Below, in pieces: positions 47,540 to 56,541 of a DNA stretch of 64,000 nucleotides; within the stretch, counting starts at the first letter, position 1, and each line of letters starts with the position of its first letter. Source of the stretch: Actinomadura macra NBRC 14102 (GTDB lineage Bacteria; Actinomycetota; Actinomycetes; Streptosporangiales; Streptosporangiaceae); NCBI RefSeq assembly GCF_001552215.1, contig NZ_BCQT01000006.1:434001-498000 (forward strand), given 5' to 3'. The notes under the pieces were generated by a model, which was not told the origin of the DNA, searched no databases, and saw only the letters and a program-made list of their open reading frames with translations. The position numbers were made by a program, and so were the translations under genes.

Positions 47540-48523
47540 TCAACCGGCGTTCCAGTAACGATCACCCGCGAAGATCAGGGCGGCGGCGCCGATGAGGCCC
47601 GCGGTCTGACCGAGGGCGGCGGGGACGATCCGGACCTTGCGCGCGAAGTCCATCCGCGCGTGCGCCCGGAACGCCTCCTCCAGCGGGTCGAACAGCAGCG
47701 CGCCCGCCTGCGAGACACCACCGCCGATCGCCGTCACCTCCAGATCGCACAGGTGGGTGGCGGAGGCGACGGCGACGCCGATGGCGTGGCCGGCGCGGCG
47801 CATCGCGGCGACGGCGACCGGATGGCCCCGCCGGGCGTCGGCGGCCAGCTCGATGCCGGTGACGTCCGGGCTGCCCGGGCGCCAGCCCTCCTCCTGCGCC
47901 CAGGCCACGAGGCCGGGGCCGCGTGCGATGGCCTCCAGGCATCCCCGGCCGCCACACTCGCAGGGCGGTCCGTCCGGATCGACAATGACATGTCCGATGT
48001 GTCCGGCATTGCCGCTGGCACCGTCGACGAGCCGCCCCCCGAGGACGAGCCCGCCGCCGACGCCCGTCGAGACGACCATCCCAAGCACGTTGCCGCGCCC
48101 GCGGCCAGCGCCGCGCCAGTGCTCGCCGATCGCGACGCAGACGGCGTCGTTGTGGACGCGGACGGGCAGGCCCCCGTACCGGGCGTGCAGCCGCGCCCGC
48201 AGCGGGAACCCCCGCCAGGCGGGGATGTTGAGCGGGGACACCTCGGCGCCGGGCCAGGTCATCGGTCCGCCGCAGCCGACGCCGATGCCGCCGAGCGGCG
48301 GATCCCCGGCGTCGGCGGTGAGCTTGTCCAGCAGCGCCTCCAGGGTCCGCCACAGGCCCTCGGCGTCCAACGCCGTCCCGTCCGGCGCGGGGCCGTCGGG
48401 GGTGGCGACACGGTCGTAGGCGGCGACGCGGCCGCCGGGCTCGACCAGGGCCGCGGCCATCTTCGTCCCGCCGATGTCGACGGCGAGGACGGGTGCCTGG
48501 ACGGGCGCGGCCGCGTCGGTCAC
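47540..48523 (-). CDS. ROK-family sugar kinase (glucokinase-like)
   Basis: A 327-residue kinase without an N-terminal HTH, so an enzyme rather than a repressor. The ATP site is LAVDIGGTKMAAALV, the catalytic aspartate region is VHNDAVCVAIGEHW, STGVGGGLVLGG follows, and the ROK zinc motif reads CECGGRGCLEAIARG. Glucose or another aldohexose is the likely substrate. GTG 48523 overlaps the upstream FIST gene by four bases (GTGA), which implies coupled translation. Confidence 0.93.
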   Translation of the reverse strand: MTDAAAPVQAPVLAVDIGGTKMAAALVEPGGRVAAYDRVATPDGPAPDGTALDAEGLWRTLEALLDKLTADAGDPPLGGIGVGCGGPMTWPGAEVSPLNIPAWRGFPLRARLHARYGGLPVRVHNDAVCVAIGEHWRGAGRGRGNVLGMVVSTGVGGGLVLGGRLVDGASGNAGHIGHVIVDPDGPPCECGGRGCLEAIARGPGLVAWAQEEGWRPGSPDVTGIELAADARRGHPVAVAAMRRAGHAIGVAVASATHLCDLEVTAIGGGVSQAGALLFDPLEEAFRAHARMDFARKVRIVPAALGQTAGLIGAAALIFAGDRYWNAG

Positions 48524-49683
48524 GCGGGCTCCTCAGGCCGCCCGAACGCCAGGATGGACGCGGTGAACCCGTGCACGTGGTTGCGTCCCGCGACGGGACC
48601 GATCTCGCCCGAGGCGAAGAACCCGCCGATTCCCGCGGGTCCGAACGCGCGGTCGAGCACCTTCGCGTCGTGGTCGGAGTCGGGGAACATCGCCTGACCG
48701 CGCCCGTTGCAGGAGAACAGCAGTGCGCCCTCGACCGGCGCGAGGTCGAACCGTTCGAGCAGCGCGGCGAGGTCCTCCTCGGCGGCGCCCGCGTCACGGA
48801 CCTGGAACCGGACGGTCCGTCCGACCTCCACGACGTCGCCGATCGCGATGGCGCCGCTGTCGGTGTCGGCGCCCACCACCCCGCGGACCAGGAAGTCGCC
48901 GTGCTCGTGCTCGTCGGCGTACTCGTCCATCGCCACGCCGATGAGCAGCCCCTGCCCGGCGAGCTCCTGATCCTCATCGGGCAGCCCGACGACGATCTGC
49001 TCCAGCTTCTCCAGCGCCGGGACGCCCGCCAGCTCATAGAGGACGTTCTCGTCGGCCCGCGTCACCACCATGTCGGGGCCGATCGGCCGGGCGCCCTGGC
49101 TGACGACCGTGGCGGCGGCGACGTCGCCGCCGATCACCACGCCGACCGCGCCGTCCTCGTAGACGTCACCGCCGACGAACAGCCGTGTCTCGCCGCGTTC
49201 CTCGCCGCCCGCGAGGCCGCCGACCAGCGGCAGGCCGGGCAGCGCGTCGTCCGAGCGCTCCACGAAGGCGTCGACCGGGAAGCTGAACGGGTCGGCGAGG
49301 AGCACCCCCACCACGTCGTCGGGCTGCCCCTCCGGCATCCCGACGACGATCAGCCGGTCCTCGGCCTTGAGCGTCTCCAGCCGGTACGGTTCGAGCCGCG
49401 CGCCGGGCAGCACCGCCGCCCAGGCGCTGACCGCGCCGGTCTCCTCCACCCCGCGCCCGGCGCCGATGACCCCGGACGCGCTGCACCCGAGGACGAGCGC
49501 GGGCGCCACCAGATCGGCCGCGCGCCGCGCCGCCGCCTCCATCTCGTCCGGGTCGTCCCCGCGGACGAACACGCACACCAGGTCGGGTGCCGCGCTCAGC
49601 GGCGCCAGTGCCTGCTCGACCGCCGACCCGGCCGCGCTGGTCAGGTCGGGGCCGACGGCCAGGCCATCACCGAATCGCGCCAT
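48520..49683 (-). CDS. FIST-domain sensory protein
   Basis: A 387-residue soluble protein with a FIST N domain (~10-190; VLGCSASGVIGAGRGVEE, LPLVGGLAGGEE) and a FIST C domain (~215-370; RADENVLYELAGVP, GALLFSCNGRGQAMF). FIST proteins are predicted to bind small ligands such as amino acids and are usually wired to signalling proteins; this one stands without a kinase or receiver. ATG 49683 follows GGGAGG at eight bases and is preferred to GTG 49710. It heads the FIST-ROK-ilvA operon. Confidence 0.9.
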   Translation of the reverse strand: MARFGDGLAVGPDLTSAAGSAVEQALAPLSAAPDLVCVFVRGDDPDEMEAAARRAADLVAPALVLGCSASGVIGAGRGVEETGAVSAWAAVLPGARLEPYRLETLKAEDRLIVVGMPEGQPDDVVGVLLADPFSFPVDAFVERSDDALPGLPLVGGLAGGEERGETRLFVGGDVYEDGAVGVVIGGDVAAATVVSQGARPIGPDMVVTRADENVLYELAGVPALEKLEQIVVGLPDEDQELAGQGLLIGVAMDEYADEHEHGDFLVRGVVGADTDSGAIAIGDVVEVGRTVRFQVRDAGAAEEDLAALLERFDLAPVEGALLFSCNGRGQAMFPDSDHDAKVLDRAFGPAGIGGFFASGEIGPVAGRNHVHGFTASILAFGRPEEPA

Positions 49684-49819
49684 CGACGCCGCCTCCCTCT
49701 CCGCGTTCACCCGCTCGCTTCACACATCCAGTCTCCCCCGCTGCGCGCCCCACACCCAACACGTCGCCGCGCGTAGGACGAATACCGGCACGAGGGTGCG
49801 ATTCCCCTTACCGGCGACG

Positions 49820-49825
49820 TAATGT
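49820..49825 (+). promoter_or_regulatory. -10 box of the MoxR-type ATPase gene
   Basis: TAATGT ends seven bases before GTG 49833 and no ribosome site is present, so the transcript is probably leaderless. Confidence 0.5.
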
Positions 49826-49832
49826 CGATCGC

Positions 49833-51254
49833 GTGCGTTCATCCACACCTCGCGAGACCACATTGGGCGATCTGCGCACCAGCGGTCACGTCCAGCGATC
49901 GGTGAAGGCCGAGATCCGCCACAACCTGCTCGCCCGGCTCAAGGCCGGCGAGCCCCGGTTTCCGGGGATCCTCGGATTCGACGACACCGTCCTGCCCCAT
50001 CTGGAACGCGCCCTGCTCGCCGGGCACGACCTGGTGCTGCTGGGCGAGCGCGGCCAGGGCAAGACGCGGCTGATCCGCACCCTGGGCGGGCTGCTGGACG
50101 AGTGGACCCCGGTAGTGGCCGGATGCGAGATCAACGACCATCCGTACGAACCGGTGTGCGTGCGCTGCCGCCGGCTGGCCGCCGCCAAGGGCGATGACCT
50201 GCCGGTCGAATGGAAGCACCGCGACGAGCGCTACGGCGAGAAGCTCGCCACGCCCGACACCAGCGTCGGCGACCTCATCGGCGACGTCGACCCGATCAAG
50301 GTGGCCGAGGGCCGCACGCTCGGCGACCCGGAGACCGTCCATTTCGGTCTCGTCCCGCGCACCAATCGCGGGATCTTCTCCATCAACGAGCTGCCCGACC
50401 TCGCCGAGCGCATCCAGGTCGCGCTGCTGAACGTGCTGGAGGAGCGGGACGTGCAGGTCCGCGGCTACGCGCTGCGGCTGCCGCTGGACGTGCTGCTCGT
50501 CGCGTCCGCCAACCCCGAGGACTACACCAACCGGGGCCGGATCATCACGCCGCTGAAGGACCGCTTCGGCGCCGAGATCCGCACCCACTATCCCCTCGCG
50601 CTGGACGCCGAGCTGGAGCTGATCCGGCAGGAGGCCGACTTCGCCGACCTCGCGGGTCTGCCCGCCGAGGTCCCCGACCACCTGGTCGAGATCATCGGAC
50701 GGTTCACCCGGCTCGTCCGGGAGTCGACCGCGGTGGACGCGCGCTCGGGCGTGTCCGCACGGTTCGCGCTCGCGGGCGCCGAGACCGTGGCGGCGGGTGC
50801 GGTGCGGCGCGCGGCGCTCACCGGCGAGGAGCGCGCGGTCGCGCGGGTCTGTGACCTGCCGGCGATCGTGCCGTCGCTGATGGGCAAGGTGGAGTTCGAG
50901 GTCAGCGAGGAGGGCCGCGAGCAGGAGGTGCTGGAGCATCTGCTGCGCCGGGCGGTCGCCGAGACCTACCGGCGGACGCTGGGCGCCGCCGACCTGACCG
51001 GGCTGCTGGACAAGTTCGACTCGGGAGAGCGGGTGGAGTCGGGCGAGCTGATCGCGGCGGCGGAGCTGCTGCGCCGGATCGGCCAGGTCGCCGGGCTCGC
51101 CAAGATCATGGAGAGGCTTGGCCTGAGCGGGGAGTCCCCCGGTCAGGCCGCTGCCGCGCTGGAGTTCGCCCTGGAGGGGCTGTTCCTCACCCGGCGCCTG
51201 TCCAAGGACGTCTCCGAAGGACGAGCCGACGGGACCGCCACCTATCGCACCTGA
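49833..51254 (+). CDS. MoxR/Mg-chelatase-like AAA+ ATPase
   Basis: A 473-residue AAA+ protein. Walker A is LLGERGQGKTRLI, the Walker B region is RGIFSINELPDLAERIQVAL, and VLLVASANPEDYTNRGRII carries sensor 1; a helical lid follows. It is the partner type of VWA proteins and corresponds to the Rv0958/Rv0959 pair as I recall. Such pairs act as chaperones that remodel or insert cofactors into protein complexes. It is not a real Mg-chelatase, as no bacteriochlorophyll genes occur. GTG 49833 fits the family start. Confidence 0.92.
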   Translation: MRSSTPRETTLGDLRTSGHVQRSVKAEIRHNLLARLKAGEPRFPGILGFDDTVLPHLERALLAGHDLVLLGERGQGKTRLIRTLGGLLDEWTPVVAGCEINDHPYEPVCVRCRRLAAAKGDDLPVEWKHRDERYGEKLATPDTSVGDLIGDVDPIKVAEGRTLGDPETVHFGLVPRTNRGIFSINELPDLAERIQVALLNVLEERDVQVRGYALRLPLDVLLVASANPEDYTNRGRIITPLKDRFGAEIRTHYPLALDAELELIRQEADFADLAGLPAEVPDHLVEIIGRFTRLVRESTAVDARSGVSARFALAGAETVAAGAVRRAALTGEERAVARVCDLPAIVPSLMGKVEFEVSEEGREQEVLEHLLRRAVAETYRRTLGAADLTGLLDKFDSGERVESGELIAAAELLRRIGQVAGLAKIMERLGLSGESPGQAAAALEFALEGLFLTRRLSKDVSEGRADGTATYRT

Positions 51255-51278
51255 GGTCTCCACGGGCAAGGAGAGTCG

Positions 51279-53375
51279 ATGAGCCGTTACCGCTACGGCG
51301 CGTACGAGGACGGGCCCGATCCGCTGGCCCCGCCGTACGACGTCCGCGACGCCCTGGACGCCATGGGCGACGCGGTGCTGGACGGCACCCGCCCCGACGA
51401 CGCGCTGCGGGAGCTGCTGCGGCGGGGCCTGCCGGGCGCGCAGGGCCGCCGAGGGCTCGACGATCTGCTCAAGGAGGTCCGGAACCGGCGCCGCGCGCTC
51501 CGCGACCGGGGCCGCCTGGACGGCACTCTGGAGCAGGCGCGCGCGCTACTCGACACTGCCATCGGCCAAGAGCGCGCGGAGCTGTTCCCCGATCCGGGCG
51601 ACGAGGCGCGCCTGCGCGAGGCGGAGCTCGACGCGCTGCCCGACGACACCTCCCAGGCGATCCGAAGGCTCTCGGACTACGAGTGGCGTTCCGACGCGGC
51701 CCGCGCGACCTTCGAGCAGCTGAAGGACCTGCTGCGGCGCGAGGTGCTCGACGCGCAGTTCCAGGGCATGAAGCAGGCCCTGGAGAACCAGGATCCGGCC
51801 GCGATGCAGCGCGTGAAGGACATGATGGCCGCGCTGAACGCGATGCTGGAACGTGACGCGCGCGGCGAGCACACCCAGCAGGACTTCGAGCGGTTCATGG
51901 AGCAGTACGGGGACATGTTCCCCGACGACCCGCAGAACCTGGAGGAGCTGGTCGACACGCTCGCGCGCCGCGCCGCCGCGATGGACCGGCTGCTGGCCTC
52001 GCTCAGCCCCGAGCAGCGCGCCGAGCTGGCCGGCCTCATGGACCAGGCCATGCAGGACGCGGGCCTCGCCATGGAGATGACCCGGCTCGGTGACGCGCTG
52101 CGGGCCCGGCGTCCCGATCTCGGCTGGGGCGAGCCCGAGCAGATGACCGGGCGGGACCCGCTCGGGATGGGCGACGCGACGACCGCGCTGGCCGAGTTGG
52201 CCGACCTCGCCGAACTGGAGTCGGCGCTCGGCCAGGAGTATCCCGGCGCAAGGTTGGACGACATCGACGAGGAGGCGATCCGGCGGGCCCTCGGCCGGCA
52301 GGCCGTGGACGACCTGGACGCACTGCGCCGCATCGAGAAGGAGCTGGAACGGCAGGGCTTCCTCCAGCGCCGCAAGGGCAAGCTGGAGCTGACGCCGAAG
52401 GCGGTGCGGCGGCTCGGCGAGACGGCGCTGCGCCGGGTGTTCTCCCAGCTCACGTCCGGACGGCAGGGCGACCACGACCAGCGGGACGCCGGCCAGGCGG
52501 GCGAGCTGACCGGAGCGAGCCGGGAGTGGCGGTTCGGCGACGAGCAGCCCCTGGACGTCGTCCGGACGGTCGGCAACGCGATCCGCCGCAGCGCCATGGA
52601 CGGCGGGCGCGGCGCCACGGGCCACGGGCGCGGCACCGCGGGCGGCGGCCTCGTCGCGAGCGTCCCGGCGTCCACGACCAAACCGGCAGAGCCGAACACA
52701 TCGGGCGTATCGGATCTGGTGCGTCCGAACGGCGTCCGGCGTCCCGGCGGCGTCAAGCTCGGCGTGGACGACTTCGAGGTGCACGAGACCGAGCGGCGCA
52801 CCGGCGCGGCCGTCTGCCTGCTGGTGGATTTGTCCTATTCAATGGTGTTGCGCGGCACCTGGGCGGCGGCCAAGCAGACCACGCTGGCGCTCCACACCCT
52901 GGTGACGAGCAAGTTCCCGCAGGACGCGATCCAGATCATCGGGTTCTCCAACTACGCGCGGGTGCTGCACCCGACGGAGATGGCGGGCCTCGACTGGGAC
53001 ATGGTCCAGGGCACCAACCTGCACCACGCGCTGATGATCGCGGGCCGGCACCTGGACCGGCACCCCGACTTCGAGCCGATCGTGCTGGTCGTCACCGACG
53101 GCGAGCCCACCGCGCACCTGCGTCCGGACGGGCGCTCGCTGTTCGACTACCCGCCGTCCACCGACACGCTGGTACTCACGCTCTCCGAGGTCGACAAGAT
53201 GACGCGGCGGGGGGCCTGCATGAACTTCTTCATGCTCGCCGAAGATCGCCGTCTCGTGTCGTTCGTGGAGGAGGTCGCGCGCCGCAACGGCGGCCGGGTG
53301 TTCGCCCCGGACGCCGAACGGCTGGGCGAGTACGTCGTCAGCGACTACCTGAGGGTGCGGCGCGCCCGTCGCTGA
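51279..53375 (+). CDS. VWA-domain protein, partner of the AAA+ ATPase
   Basis: A 698-residue protein lying 24 bp after the ATPase gene. The N-terminal ~450 residues are helical and charged (many Ala/Arg/Asp/Glu, e.g. LEELVDTLARRAAAMDRLLA). The C-terminal ~200 residues form a von Willebrand A domain with the metal-site motif LLVDLSYSMVLRG (D-x-S-x-S) and VVTDGEPTAHL. It probably recruits the client protein to the ATPase. ATG 51279 has AAGGAGAG upstream. Confidence 0.92.
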   Translation: MSRYRYGAYEDGPDPLAPPYDVRDALDAMGDAVLDGTRPDDALRELLRRGLPGAQGRRGLDDLLKEVRNRRRALRDRGRLDGTLEQARALLDTAIGQERAELFPDPGDEARLREAELDALPDDTSQAIRRLSDYEWRSDAARATFEQLKDLLRREVLDAQFQGMKQALENQDPAAMQRVKDMMAALNAMLERDARGEHTQQDFERFMEQYGDMFPDDPQNLEELVDTLARRAAAMDRLLASLSPEQRAELAGLMDQAMQDAGLAMEMTRLGDALRARRPDLGWGEPEQMTGRDPLGMGDATTALAELADLAELESALGQEYPGARLDDIDEEAIRRALGRQAVDDLDALRRIEKELERQGFLQRRKGKLELTPKAVRRLGETALRRVFSQLTSGRQGDHDQRDAGQAGELTGASREWRFGDEQPLDVVRTVGNAIRRSAMDGGRGATGHGRGTAGGGLVASVPASTTKPAEPNTSGVSDLVRPNGVRRPGGVKLGVDDFEVHETERRTGAAVCLLVDLSYSMVLRGTWAAAKQTTLALHTLVTSKFPQDAIQIIGFSNYARVLHPTEMAGLDWDMVQGTNLHHALMIAGRHLDRHPDFEPIVLVVTDGEPTAHLRPDGRSLFDYPPSTDTLVLTLSEVDKMTRRGACMNFFMLAEDRRLVSFVEEVARRNGGRVFAPDAERLGEYVVSDYLRVRRARR

Positions 53376-53398
53376 CGGCCCGCCGCGGGCGAACGGAC

Positions 53399-53404
53399 TA
53401 AGGT
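53399..53404 (+). promoter_or_regulatory. -10 box of the 181-residue protein gene
   Basis: TAAGGT ends seven bases before ATG 53412; no ribosome site lies between. Confidence 0.5.
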
Positions 53405-53411
53405 CGGCATC

Positions 53412-53957
53412 ATGTCGACTTCCGACCGCCTGTTGCTGTTCCTGCACATCGGGTTCGCGATCTTCACGCTGGGGCCGCTGACCGCCGCGACCATGTCCAC
53501 CCCGCGCTACATCCGCAAGCGGAACGTGGTCGTGGTGCGGTACCTGCACCGCACCACCCAGATCTACGGCGTCGCGACCCTGGGGATCTTCCTATTCGGA
53601 CTGGCCCTCGCCAAGGGCGACCTGGCGGAGGTGTGGCTGTCGGTGTCGATGACGCTGTTTGTCGTGGCGCTCGTCTTGCTGCTGATCGTGGAGCGCGACC
53701 AGCGGAAGGCCGCGCACCTGCTGGAGGTCGCCGCGGCCGAGGCGGCGCCCGCCCCGGTGACGCCGCGTCCTGACGACGAGGCAGAGCAGGCATCGGAGAA
53801 GACGGAGCAGGACGCCCCGGCCGCGGGCCCGGCGGCAGGCCCTTCGGCCGCGCGGGGCGACATCGCGCAGGTGCAGCGCGGACGGATCGCCGCGATGTCC
53901 GGCGTGGTCGCGCTGGTGTGGCTGGTGATCCTCGTCCTGATGGTGTGGAACGGCTGA
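53412..53957 (+). CDS. Four-helix integral membrane protein, DUF2269-like
   Basis: A 181-residue protein with hydrophobic segments near residues 8-28, 48-68, 75-97 and 158-178. A long acidic, Ala/Pro-rich cytoplasmic loop separates the last two. The N-terminus (LLLFLHIGFAIFTLGPLTAA) and the RYLHRTTQIYGVATLG loop resemble DUF2269-type proteins, but I am not certain of the family. It has its own leaderless promoter after the VWA gene. Function unknown. Confidence 0.8.
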   Translation: MSTSDRLLLFLHIGFAIFTLGPLTAATMSTPRYIRKRNVVVVRYLHRTTQIYGVATLGIFLFGLALAKGDLAEVWLSVSMTLFVVALVLLLIVERDQRKAAHLLEVAAAEAAPAPVTPRPDDEAEQASEKTEQDAPAAGPAAGPSAARGDIAQVQRGRIAAMSGVVALVWLVILVLMVWNG

Positions 53958-54017
53958 CCAGCGCGCCTTACCCGGCCACAGGCGGCGCACCGGGGCCGGT
54001 CACTCCACGTGCGGGTG

Positions 54018-55079
54018 TCACTTCACGTGCGCGTTGAGCCAGTTCACGATCTGCGGGTAGGTGTGCTCGTCCTCCAGCAGGCCGGACGCGTGCATCTCGC
54101 CCTGCACGACCTTCACCGTCGCCGGGACGCCCGCGGCGCGCAGCGCGCTCGCGAGGCCCGTGCTCTGGGTGACCGGGACGAAGTCGCCGCTGGCGTGCAT
54201 AAGCAGCATCGGCGCGTCGCCGGCCGAGACGTGGTTGGTGGAGTTGGCGTCGTCCAGCCGCTTCCAGCACGACGCTTTCGCCGTCGCGCCGGGCACGCAC
54301 CGGACGAGGTCGACCACGGCCTTGCGCAGCATCCGCTTCGCGGGGACGGCGCCGGGCTCGCCACCGTTCTGATAGGCCAGGAACGGGTTGTTCGGCGGGG
54401 ACAGCGCGATCACGCCGCGCACCCGCTGCCCGCCGGTCCCGTAGGTGCCGAGCTGGGTCGCCAGCATCCCGCCCGAGGACGAGCCGATCACGGCGACGCG
54501 GTTCGGGTCGAGGTTCCAGACCTTCGCGTGCTTCTTCATGAAGTCCAGCGCGGACATCGCGTCGTTGCGCTGGGCGGGCCACACCGCCTTCGGCGCGAGC
54601 CGGTAGTTCGCGGCGAGGACGACATATCCCTCGGCGGTCAGGCGGCGCGCGAGGTACTTCCAGCTGCTCTTGTCGCCGCCCAGCCAGTAGCCGCCGTGGA
54701 TCACCAGGACGGCGGGGCGGGGCGCGGCCCCAGGCGCGGACTGCCGCCAGTAGGCGTCGATCCGCTGCCGCGACGCCTTGCCATAGGCGTAGGTCTTGAA
54801 CTTCGGAAGGCGCGGCGTGACCATGACGGCGCTGCCGGAGACGATGCCGTCCGTCGTCCCGGCGCCGTCCGCGGAAGGCGCCGACGGGGACGGCGTGGTG
54901 CCGCCGGTCTCCGGGCTGCCGGACGGCGCGCCGGTGCCCGTCTCCTCGGACGGCACGACCGTCGGCGCGGACTCCGTGGGGCTCGGGTCGGGCACGGTGG
55001 CCTCGGCCCCCATCGGAACGGCCAGCGCGGCCAGACATGTCGCGGCGAACGCCGCACCACAGACCAGTACCTTGCGCAC
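54018..55079 (-). CDS. Secreted alpha/beta hydrolase (BD-FAE/HSL-like esterase)
   Basis: A 353-residue exported enzyme. The signal peptide (VLVCGAAFAATCLAALAVPM) is followed by a ~60-residue Ser/Thr/Pro-rich linker. The hydrolase has the oxyanion motif VIHGGYWLGGD, nucleophile elbow VIGSSSGGML, acid ASGDFVPVT and histidine in GEMHASGLLED. Two cysteines (RCVPG, ASCWK) may bridge. Carboxylic-ester or feruloyl-ester substrates are likely. GTG 55079 follows AAAGGG at six bases; TATGAT at 55114-55119 on the minus strand is its probable -10 box. Confidence 0.9.
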   Translation of the reverse strand: MRKVLVCGAAFAATCLAALAVPMGAEATVPDPSPTESAPTVVPSEETGTGAPSGSPETGGTTPSPSAPSADGAGTTDGIVSGSAVMVTPRLPKFKTYAYGKASRQRIDAYWRQSAPGAAPRPAVLVIHGGYWLGGDKSSWKYLARRLTAEGYVVLAANYRLAPKAVWPAQRNDAMSALDFMKKHAKVWNLDPNRVAVIGSSSGGMLATQLGTYGTGGQRVRGVIALSPPNNPFLAYQNGGEPGAVPAKRMLRKAVVDLVRCVPGATAKASCWKRLDDANSTNHVSAGDAPMLLMHASGDFVPVTQSTGLASALRAAGVPATVKVVQGEMHASGLLEDEHTYPQIVNWLNAHVK

Positions 55080-55238
55080 CCCGAGCCCTTTCTCGATGGA
55101 ACCTGGCGGGCACATCATAGATGTTTGATCAAGAGCGGCGCGGGAAGGATGGGCAGTTTGTCCGGTGACGCCACCGGGTGGCCGGACATCCGGCACCGGC
55201 CACCCAGGGCATTCTCCCAGCTCAGGAGCGTTCCAGCG

Positions 55239-56384
55239 TCAGTCCAGCGCCTGCCGGAGATCACGGAGAAGATCGGCAGCGTCCTCGATTCCGACCGACA
55301 GCCGGACGAGGTCGCCGGGCACCTCCAGCGGCGACCCGGCCGCCGACGCGTGCGTCATCCGGCCCGGGTGCTCGATCAGCGACTCGACACCGCCGAGGGA
55401 CTCGCCCAGCGTGAACAGCTTCGTCCGCTCGCAGACGCGGACGGCCTCGTCCTCTGACTCCATCCGGAACGACACCATCCCCCCGAACGCCTTCATCTGC
55501 TTGGCCGCGACGTCGTGGCCGGGGTGCTCGGGCAGCCCCGGGTACAGCACCGTCCGGACGGCCGGGTGGCGGGTGAGCATCTCCACGATCCGCTCCGCGT
55601 TGGCGGAGTGCCGGTCCATCCGTATGCCGAGAGTCTTGATCCCCCGCAGGGTCAACCACGCGTCGAACGGCCCCGCGACACCCCCCATGGCGTTCTGGTG
55701 GAACGCCAGCTGCTCCCCCAGCGCCTCGTCCGCGGCGATCAGCGCGCCGCCGATGACGTCGGAGTGCCCGCCCATGTACTTGGTGGTGGAGTGCACGACC
55801 ACGTCCGCGCCGAGATCCAGCGGCCGCTGGAGGTACGGCGACGCGAAGGTGTTGTCGACGACCAGCAGCGCGCCCGCGTCGTGTGCGATGACGGCAAGTG
55901 CCCGGATGTCGGCGATGTTGAGGAGCGGGTTGGTCGGCGTCTCCACCCAGATGATCTTCGTCTCCGGACGGACCGCCGCCCGGACGGCCTCGACGTCGCT
56001 GAGCGGCGCCGGGTCGTAGGCCACCCCCCACGGCGCGGCCACCTTCGCGAAGAGCCGGTACGTCCCCCCGTAGGCGTCGTCCGGGATGATCACATGGTCG
56101 CCCGGCCGGCACACCGCCCGCACCAGCGCGTCCTCCGCCGCCAGCCCCGACGCGAACGCCAGCCCCCGCGCGCCCCCCTCGATCTCGGCCAGGCATACCT
56201 CCAGCGCTGTACGCGTGGGATTCGCCGACCGCGAGTACTCGTAGCCGCCCCGTAGCCCCCCGATGCCGTCCTGCTTATATGTCGAGACCTGGTAGATCGG
56301 CGGCACGACCGCCCCCGTCGCCGGGTCGGCCGCCTGCCCCGCGTGGATCGCCAGGGTCTCGAACCCCTGAACCTCGTTGTCCAT
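55239..56384 (-). CDS. metB: Cystathionine gamma-synthase/lyase-type PLP enzyme
   Basis: A 381-residue Cys/Met-metabolism enzyme. The PLP lysine sits in VVHSTTKYMGGHSDVIGGAL, with YEYSRSANPTRTALE, ASGLAAEDALV and VVDNTFASPYLQ. In actinobacteria this group is annotated as cystathionine gamma-synthase, joining O-succinyl- or O-acetylhomoserine to cysteine; a lyase role cannot be excluded by sequence alone. ATG 56384 lies seven bases after TAGCCT, so the transcript is probably leaderless. Longer upstream starts are unlikely. Confidence 0.92.
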   Translation of the reverse strand: MDNEVQGFETLAIHAGQAADPATGAVVPPIYQVSTYKQDGIGGLRGGYEYSRSANPTRTALEVCLAEIEGGARGLAFASGLAAEDALVRAVCRPGDHVIIPDDAYGGTYRLFAKVAAPWGVAYDPAPLSDVEAVRAAVRPETKIIWVETPTNPLLNIADIRALAVIAHDAGALLVVDNTFASPYLQRPLDLGADVVVHSTTKYMGGHSDVIGGALIAADEALGEQLAFHQNAMGGVAGPFDAWLTLRGIKTLGIRMDRHSANAERIVEMLTRHPAVRTVLYPGLPEHPGHDVAAKQMKAFGGMVSFRMESEDEAVRVCERTKLFTLGESLGGVESLIEHPGRMTHASAAGSPLEVPGDLVRLSVGIEDAADLLRDLRQALD

Positions 56385-56391
56385 GGGAACG

Positions 56392-56397
56392 AGGCTA
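56392..56397 (-). promoter_or_regulatory. -10 box of metB, leaderless layout
   Basis: On the minus strand TAGCCT ends seven bases before the metB ATG; no ribosome site is visible. Confidence 0.5.
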
Positions 56398-56541
56398 TCC
56401 ACCTGCGAGCCCTCCTGGAGGATGAGGATCTCCCCCGTAGGTATCACGCTCCAATTCGGCTCGCGGGTTGACCACAACGGCGTTTCCGATCTCTACCGTT
56501 TGACAGGTACCTCTGACCCACCCTTGATTTAAGGAAGACGC

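Noticed and set aside
49833..53375. Magnesium chelatase for chlorophyll synthesis
   Set aside because: The pair has only the AAA+ and VWA parts; no BchH-like subunit or tetrapyrrole gene is nearby, so a MoxR-VWA chaperone role fits better.
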